Shown one piece after another: positions 59,296-64,000 of a stretch of 64,000 nucleotides of DNA; the stretch's first letter is position 1, and the number at the start of each line of letters is the position of its first letter. The notes beneath the pieces are model-generated. The model was not told the origin of the DNA. It ran no database searches and saw only the letters and a list, made by a program, of their open reading frames with translations. Source of the stretch: Nocardia kruczakiae NBRC 101016. GTDB lineage: Bacteria; Actinomycetota; Actinomycetes; Mycobacteriales; Mycobacteriaceae. The stretch is taken from the NCBI RefSeq assembly GCF_001612965.1, contig NZ_BDBL01000036.1:1-64000 (forward strand), given 5' to 3'. Made by a program: the position numbers and the translations under genes.

Positions 59296-60375
59296 TCAGC
59301 GAATGGTGCCGACGCCGGGGACGAGGGGCAGGTCCAGCGGCGTCACCCAACCGGGCGGCAGGGCGTTGACGGCGGGAACGGCATTCAGGGCCCGCATCCC
59401 GGTGGCGAGACATCCGGCGACAGCGGGTGTGCGCCCCGATCCGTCGGTGAACCGGAAGGAGGTTTCCTGCGAGATGGACGGGGAGCCGACGATGTCGACC
59501 CGGTACACATCGTCCTTTGTTCCGGCGGGCCAGTCGGGAGCCGCGTCGGTGCCGATGCGGTTGACGTGCTCGAGCGTGATGACCTCGCGGCCGTGGTAGA
59601 CCCCGTTGATCGTGAACCGGATGGCGGCGACGTTGCCGGCCGCCACGACGCCCTTCGCGGACGGCCGATCCACGGGAGTCACCCATTTCTCCCACGTGGT
59701 GGTGATGGTGTCGAGTTCGATGCCCACGGCCGTCGCGATCATCGGCACGGTGGCGCCCCACGCCATGATCAGCAGCTCGGGGATCTCCAGCATGGCCTGG
59801 AATTCCGGCGGCCGTCCGATACCCATCTCGACTTCGTAATCGCCCTCGTAGGAGGTGTAGTCGAGTAGCTCCGAGGCGCGCACCGACTCCACCTCCCCAC
59901 ACAGGCCCAGCAGTGTCATCGGGAACAGGTCGTTGGCGAAGCCCGGATCGATACCGGTGGTGAAGCAGGACGCGCCACCCTCGGCGCAGGCCTCGGTGAT
60001 CGGATCGCGCCAGGCGGCGGGGGTCTGCGCCATCTCCGGCCACACCCACGGGGTCATCGCGGTGGAGCACACATCGATCCCCGCCCGCAGGAACGCCCCG
60101 ATGACCCGGATGTTCTCGTCGGCGAACTGGGCGGTCGGGCCGTAGTGCACCACCGCGTCGGGGCGCAGCGCGATCAGTTCCGCCACCGAATCCGTGGCGT
60201 GGATACCGGTTTCGCCGCCGCCGCACAGCAGTCCGGCATCGCGCCCGACCTTGTCCGGGTTGCTGACACCGACGCCCACCAATTCGAACAGTGGATGACG
60301 GATGATCTCGGCGAGCACCATGGAGCCCACCACCCCGGTACCCCAGAGGACGATTCGCTTCTTCGCGTCGGTCAC
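59296..60375 (-). CDS. DapB/diaminopimelate-dehydrogenase-like oxidoreductase
   Basis: 359 residues from GTG/ATG at 60375. The N-terminal nucleotide-binding motif is IVLWGTGVVGSMVLAEIIRHP, followed by DAVVHYGPTAQFADENIRVIG. The family with DapB-type N-terminal domains and this length includes 2,4-diaminopentanoate dehydrogenase-like and mycobacterial uncharacterised enzymes. It is unlikely to be the essential DapB of lysine synthesis, which is shorter and has a different C-terminus. It is downstream of the SDR by 26 bases, so one transcript and joint catabolic role are likely. Confidence 0.82.
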   Translation of the reverse strand: MTDAKKRIVLWGTGVVGSMVLAEIIRHPLFELVGVGVSNPDKVGRDAGLLCGGGETGIHATDSVAELIALRPDAVVHYGPTAQFADENIRVIGAFLRAGIDVCSTAMTPWVWPEMAQTPAAWRDPITEACAEGGASCFTTGIDPGFANDLFPMTLLGLCGEVESVRASELLDYTSYEGDYEVEMGIGRPPEFQAMLEIPELLIMAWGATVPMIATAVGIELDTITTTWEKWVTPVDRPSAKGVVAAGNVAAIRFTINGVYHGREVITLEHVNRIGTDAAPDWPAGTKDDVYRVDIVGSPSISQETSFRFTDGSGRTPAVAGCLATGMRALNAVPAVNALPPGWVTPLDLPLVPGVGTIR

Positions 60376-60401
60376 CGGAACTCCTTGCAGCCGTAAGTTT
60401 T

Positions 60402-61229
60402 TCAGTTGTGGTATTCGCCGCAGTCGACGGTGAGGATCTGTCCCGTGACGGCGGAGGCGAGGTCGCTGGCGAGGAACAGGGCGGCGCGGGCCACCTCCTC
60501 CGGGGCGGCGAGGCGTTTGAGGTCGGTGGGTTCGACCTTGCGCCGATAGATCTCCTCGTGGGTGACGCCGTCCTGGGCGGCGAGCCAGTCGAAGTAGGCC
60601 TTGTTCACGTCCTCGTAGATGTAGGAGGGCGCGACGCTGTTGACCCGGATACCGCGCGGGCCCAGTTCGGTGGCCAGCGACGAGGCGAGATGGGCGAGTG
60701 TGCCTTTCGACAGTTTGTACCCGGCGTAGATCGGCTCGGAATCGAAGCTCACACAGGAATTCAGCATGATGATCGAGCCGCGCGTGGCGGCCAGGGCGTC
60801 GGCGAACAGCGTCGAAAGTCGTAGCGGCGCGAAGACATTCGTCTCGTTCGCGGTGCGCAGCGCGTCCAGCTCGATCCCGGTGATCGGTTCCATCGGCGGG
60901 ATGGCGAAGGCGTTGTTGATCAGGCAGTCGACCCGGCCGAATTCGGCGAGGGCCCGCTCGACCAGGGCAGTGCGCTGCTCTTCGTCGGTGATGTCGGTGG
61001 GCACCACCAGCGCCTTGCGGCCGTGGGACCGCACCACCTCGGCCATCTTCTCCAGCCGGCGTTCGGTGCGGCTGACCAGCACCAGATCCGCGCCCATCCG
61101 GGCGGCCTCGGCGCCCAGTGCGCGGCCGAGACCCGGGCCCACACCCGACAGGACGACGACCTTGCCCTCGAGCAGGGGGAGTGGCCGATAGGTGCCCGTG
61201 GTGGCGATCGGCTGGTCGGTAGTGGACAC
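60402..61229 (-). CDS. Short-chain dehydrogenase/reductase
   Basis: 275 residues from the start at 61229. VVLSGVGPGLGRALGAEAARMGA is the cofactor loop, with the catalytic Ser in MLNSCVSFD, and the Tyr/Lys pair in YKLSKGT. The protein ends with RLAAPEEVARAALFLASDLA and a typical SDR tail. It is the first gene of an operon with the DapB-like enzyme and faces a TetR gene, 94 bases apart. Confidence 0.87.
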   Translation of the reverse strand: MSTTDQPIATTGTYRPLPLLEGKVVVLSGVGPGLGRALGAEAARMGADLVLVSRTERRLEKMAEVVRSHGRKALVVPTDITDEEQRTALVERALAEFGRVDCLINNAFAIPPMEPITGIELDALRTANETNVFAPLRLSTLFADALAATRGSIIMLNSCVSFDSEPIYAGYKLSKGTLAHLASSLATELGPRGIRVNSVAPSYIYEDVNKAYFDWLAAQDGVTHEEIYRRKVEPTDLKRLAAPEEVARAALFLASDLASAVTGQILTVDCGEYHN

Positions 61230-61250
61230 GACGTCTCCTCGAATTCAGCA

Positions 61251-61293
61251 GTTACAGAACGTAACGACTCAGATGTGACAGACTGTAACGACT
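61251..61293. promoter_or_regulatory. TetR operator candidate between the SDR and tetR
   Basis: GTTAC-agaac-GTAAC (61251-61265) is a palindrome, and GTTACAG (61251-61257)/CTGTAAC (61283-61289) is a wider one. GTAACGACT also occurs twice, at 61261 and 61285, spaced 24 bp. The cluster spans the divergent promoters. Confidence 0.6.
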
Positions 61294-61323
61294 GATGCTC
61301 GCGCTGACAAGGACGGTTGTGTC

Positions 61324-61920
61324 GTGAACGCTCGCCATCGACTCGGGCCGCATCGCGATCCGGAGGTGGATCGAGCGGTCCTCGAGGCCGCCCGCGAGCT
61401 GCTGGTGGAACGGGGCTACGCCGCCGTCTCGATCGATGCGATCGCCACCCGCGCCGGGGTGAGCCGTCCCGCGATCTACCGGCGCTGGCCGTCGAAGGCA
61501 CATCTGATCGCGCGAGCGGTCTTCCCGGATGTGGGTGGCGAAGAGGTGGCGACCGATCTGGTCGAGGAGATCCGCACGGTGATCCGGGGCACGATCCAGC
61601 TCTTCGGGGCACGGCCCGCGCGCGAGGCGATGCCCGGGCTGATGACCGAGATGCGCGCGGATTCCGGTCTGTATCAGAAACTTTCGGCACGGCTGGATAC
61701 GCCGACCCGGCGCGAACTCGCGCGGTATCTGGATTCCGGGGCCGTGCGCGGCGGGGTCGATTCGGACACCGTGCTGGATATGATCGCCGGCGCCGCGCTG
61801 TTCGCCATGTGTATCCGGGATATCGACGATACCGAGGGGTTCGCCCGCTCGCTCGAGGAATTGGTCCTCTACGGGCTGGTCGGCATGCCCGCGAGCGAGG
61901 CGGAGGAACCGCGGGCGTAG
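61324..61920 (+). CDS. TetR-family regulator of the SDR/DapB-like operon
   Basis: 198 residues, GTG start. Helix-turn-helix: VSIDAIATRAGVSRPAIYRRWPSKAHLIARAV (cut). The C-terminal domain (AREAMPGLMTEMRADSGLYQKL, DMIAGAALFAMCIRDID) is the TetR_C_16-like type, from memory. It is divergent from the SDR and probably represses it and itself through the palindromes between them. Confidence 0.87.
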   Translation: MNARHRLGPHRDPEVDRAVLEAARELLVERGYAAVSIDAIATRAGVSRPAIYRRWPSKAHLIARAVFPDVGGEEVATDLVEEIRTVIRGTIQLFGARPAREAMPGLMTEMRADSGLYQKLSARLDTPTRRELARYLDSGAVRGGVDSDTVLDMIAGAALFAMCIRDIDDTEGFARSLEELVLYGLVGMPASEAEEPRA

Positions 61921-61962
61921 GCCGGATTCCGGCGAGGGACCGGTTTTGGCAGAGTGGACGCC

Positions 61963-62700
61963 GTGAATTCCTCGGATTCGAAATACACACCGCGACCTAT
62001 GTCGAACCGCACCACGTATGCACTGGGCGCGGTGGCGCTGGTCGTCGTCGCGGTGATCGTGGTGCTCGTCGTGCGCTGGAACAGCGACCATGGTCTGACG
62101 GTGCAGGAGGACGGCTACGGCGCCGCGCACGATCCCGCCGTGCAGGCGCTACTGGATTCCGACGGCGCGATCGTGCTCGGTAAGACCGCCGCGGCGAAGA
62201 CGATCGATATGTTCGAGGATCCGATGTGCCCGTCCTGCGGGGCGCTCGAGCATTACTACGGACAGCAGATCGCCAAAGCGATCGACCAGGGAAAGCTCGC
62301 GGTGCGCTACCGGTTCGTGAACTTCCTGGATCCCAAGTCCAGCAGTAAGGACTATTCCACCCGAGCGGTGGCCGCGAGCGAATGTGTGGCCGATGCCGGT
62401 GACGGACCGGTGTTTTCGAAATTCCACATGGCGCTGTTCACCACGAAGCAGCCGAGCGAAGACGGCGGCAATCTGACCAACGATCAATTGGCCGCGATCG
62501 CCAAGGATTCCGGTGCTTCGGCCGAGGTGCAATCCTGCATCGCGAAGGGGGACCGGGTGGATTCGGCCCGTAACCACGCTCAGTCGTCGTTGGCGGCGTT
62601 GAAGGACGCGGTCGGCCAGGTGCAGACCCCCACCGTGCTCGACGGAGGTAAGAACGTCGACGTGGAGAATTCGGATTGGGTCACCAAGCTGGTGAGCTGA
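61963..62700 (+). CDS. DsbA-like membrane-anchored thioredoxin
   Basis: 245 residues from GTG 61963; GTG 61954 is also possible. A membrane anchor lies near residues 22-42 (ALGAVALVVVAVIVVLVV). The active-site CPSC is in MFEDPMCPSCGALEHYYGQ, followed by a DsbA-like insertion (ASECVADAGDGPVFSKFHMALF) and the cis-Pro region QTPTVLDGGK. It probably catalyses disulfide formation outside the membrane. Confidence 0.88.
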   Translation: MNSSDSKYTPRPMSNRTTYALGAVALVVVAVIVVLVVRWNSDHGLTVQEDGYGAAHDPAVQALLDSDGAIVLGKTAAAKTIDMFEDPMCPSCGALEHYYGQQIAKAIDQGKLAVRYRFVNFLDPKSSSKDYSTRAVAASECVADAGDGPVFSKFHMALFTTKQPSEDGGNLTNDQLAAIAKDSGASAEVQSCIAKGDRVDSARNHAQSSLAALKDAVGQVQTPTVLDGGKNVDVENSDWVTKLVS

Positions 62701-62788
62701 TCACCTCCGCGCGGCGCTGTCGCGCTTGTCGAGGTCCCGGCCCGGACGGTATCCCCAACCGCTCGGGCCGGAGTCGTAACATCGGCGC

Positions 62789-63022
62789 TCAACAGATCTC
62801 GTCGTCGCCGAGTAGCACCTCGTAGATGCGATTGCGCGCGTCCGCGATCGCGTTCACGGTGTCACGCAATTGCCCTGCCATGGCGGCATAACCGGTGCCC
62901 GCGGCCGTGCGGTCGAGTTCGGATTCCAGCCGGAGCCGCAACTTCTCGAGCGCGGCGATCCGTTCCCGTTCCACACCGGCGTCGATGACGGTCGGCGCGG
63001 GTGGACGATCCTGGCAAGTCAT
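62789..63022 (-). CDS. Small coiled-coil protein, 77 residues
   Basis: ATG 63022. ERERIAALEKLRLRLESELDR and MAGQLRDTVNAIADARNRIYEVL form two helices with coiled-coil heptads. No family is recognised. It sits 55 bases downstream of the DUF222/HNH gene on the same strand. Confidence 0.6.
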   Translation of the reverse strand: MTCQDRPPAPTVIDAGVERERIAALEKLRLRLESELDRTAAGTGYAAMAGQLRDTVNAIADARNRIYEVLLGDDEIC

Positions 63023-63077
63023 GGTGTTCGCGGTGTCCTCCGATCACTCGTGTGTGCAGTGGTGGAACGAAAGGTGT

Positions 63078-64000
63078 TCAGCGCCGGTAACTTTCACCGG
63101 CCAGGAGACAGTCCTCCGGTGTGCCCTCGGCGAGTCGTCGATGTACCAGGGCGTGATCCCCGATCGGGTAGGACGGGTCGAGCGTCGAAACAGGCCATGC
63201 CGCAACGGATGTGGACACCGGGCCCGAGACGACCGCCGGCGTCTCGGTATCCCGGTGCGGGAACAGGTAGCGAGCCACCTCGTCGACCGTGGTGTGCACA
63301 TCGCCGGTCGGACTCGTCCACTGCACCCGGTCCGCATCGAGCCGGCGCACCTCCCACCGGGTCCTGTGCTGGACGGTGAGCAGGGTCAAGCGGGCATGAT
63401 GGGCACACAACGTCAACCCTTGTCTACCTGGCGAACTCCCGTGCGATCCCCAAGCGGTCGTACGGCGGTTGCCACGGGCATATGCGGATTCCCGGCTCGG
63501 TGATTCCGTTCCGAGCGCGAGATCCCGATTCCTCGGGCTGCCGGCGGCATCACCGGGCCGATTCGCGTCGATATTGCCCGTGCTCCCCTCCAGTACGGGC
63601 AAGTCCGTTGTCGCGGACGGCATTACGCAGCCGGGGAATGCGCAGAGGCCGTCGATCCGGACGCCGGATTCGACCACGGTGACCGATTCACCCCGTTCGG
63701 CGATCCGCCGCGCAAACTCCGCGTCGATGGGCCCGTAGCCGACCAGATGGGCGGGCTCCTCGCTCTCCCCGCTCAGGGCTTCGGCGCTGACGCCGACCTG
63801 GATCAGCGGGCGGTGACTCCTGGCACGGCCGGATGTCCGTGGTGCATCCGGCCCAGTTTGCTCGGAAACTGTTGCGGTGCAGCGCATTCCCCGTCCGCAT
63901 GCGCAGTCGAGTCGCTCCGCCCCCACGGCGAGGGCGACGAGCGCGTCGGCGCGGCGTTGCGGCATGGTGCGCGGGTCCTCGGGGCACACCTCGTATGCCA
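63078..64000 (-). CDS. DUF222/13E12-type protein with degenerate HNH site, 5' end outside the window
   Basis: The visible frame reaches the right edge (VCPEDPRTMPQRRADALVALAV continues upstream in frame), so the N-terminus is missing. QRRADALVALAVGAERLDCACG and HLVGYGPIDAEFARRIAE are typical of DUF222, the domain of the 13E12 repeat family. The C-terminal HNH region keeps CAFPGC and CAHHARLTLLT but lacks the central Asp-His-x-x-Pro, which is replaced by a Ser/Arg-rich insert. So it is probably not an active endonuclease. Confidence 0.82.
   Translation of the reverse strand, partial: AYEVCPEDPRTMPQRRADALVALAVGAERLDCACGRGMRCTATVSEQTGPDAPRTSGRARSHRPLIQVGVSAEALSGESEEPAHLVGYGPIDAEFARRIAERGESVTVVESGVRIDGLCAFPGCVMPSATTDLPVLEGSTGNIDANRPGDAAGSPRNRDLALGTESPSRESAYARGNRRTTAWGSHGSSPGRQGLTLCAHHARLTLLTVQHRTRWEVRRLDADRVQWTSPTGDVHTTVDEVARYLFPHRDTETPAVVSGPVSTSVAAWPVSTLDPSYPIGDHALVHRRLAEGTPEDCLLAGESYRR

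Overview
The window is high-GC DNA with many GTG starts and 4-bp start/stop overlaps. It looks like an actinobacterium of the Mycobacteriales, and most like Nocardia, although the genus is my inference. Supporting this are the gene order prfB - mscS - small membrane protein - ftsE - ftsX - (insertion) - smpB - ssrA, the tmRNA tag ADSHQRDYALAA, an adjacent fadE24/fadE23 pair, and a DUF222 (13E12-type) protein at the right edge.

Layout. 1-2513: the 3' part of a huge low-complexity membrane protein. 2644-6913: an integrated island bounded by a duplicated 3' end of fadE23. It carries a two-membrane-helix DUF4231/SLATT-type protein, an abortive-infection-like protein, a 57-residue Cys/His protein, two copies of a cloverleaf-like repeat and a frameshifted tyrosine integrase. 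6821-13376: lipid and redox genes on the minus strand (fadE23, fadE24, hisN-like, SDR, flavin reductase) and a divergent MmyB-type regulator. 13441-23895: translation and division core (prfB, mscS, ftsE, ftsX, smpB, ssrA), interrupted by a SnoaL-like protein, an HD/LuxR regulator, recQ and small membrane proteins. 23931-25364: a decayed abortive-infection-like gene and a HigBA-type toxin-antitoxin pair just downstream of ssrA, a second likely integration hot spot. 25489-46816: accessory metabolism and regulators (DUF899, AraC/GlxA, dienelactone hydrolase, a 928-residue membrane sensor-like protein, thioesterase, secreted hydrolase, SDR, beta-lactamase-like protein, mscL, AraC proteins, two acyl-CoA synthetases with a divergent GAF-LuxR regulator, YceI with a divergent MmyB-type regulator).

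46960-51239 is a compact, translationally coupled envelope-stress operon. It encodes an ECF-like sigma factor, a protein joining a zinc anti-sigma motif to an Asp23/Gls24-like domain, three further Asp23-like proteins, a short helical partner, small membrane proteins and an AmaP-like protein. A 71-bp tandem duplication inside it creates two overlapping 24-codon micro-ORFs. 51306-64000: a lactone oxidase, TetR plus a DHA2 exporter, DUF190, phosphoglucomutase, an MFS exporter, an SDR/DapB-like pair with a divergent TetR, a DsbA-like thioredoxin, a small coiled-coil protein and a 5'-truncated DUF222/HNH-type protein with a degenerate HNH site.

The most interesting regions are the fadE23 island (precise att duplication, cloverleaf repeats with covarying stems, candidate defence genes), the sigma/ZAS-Asp23 operon with its tandem micro-ORFs, and the large membrane sensor at 29432-32218.
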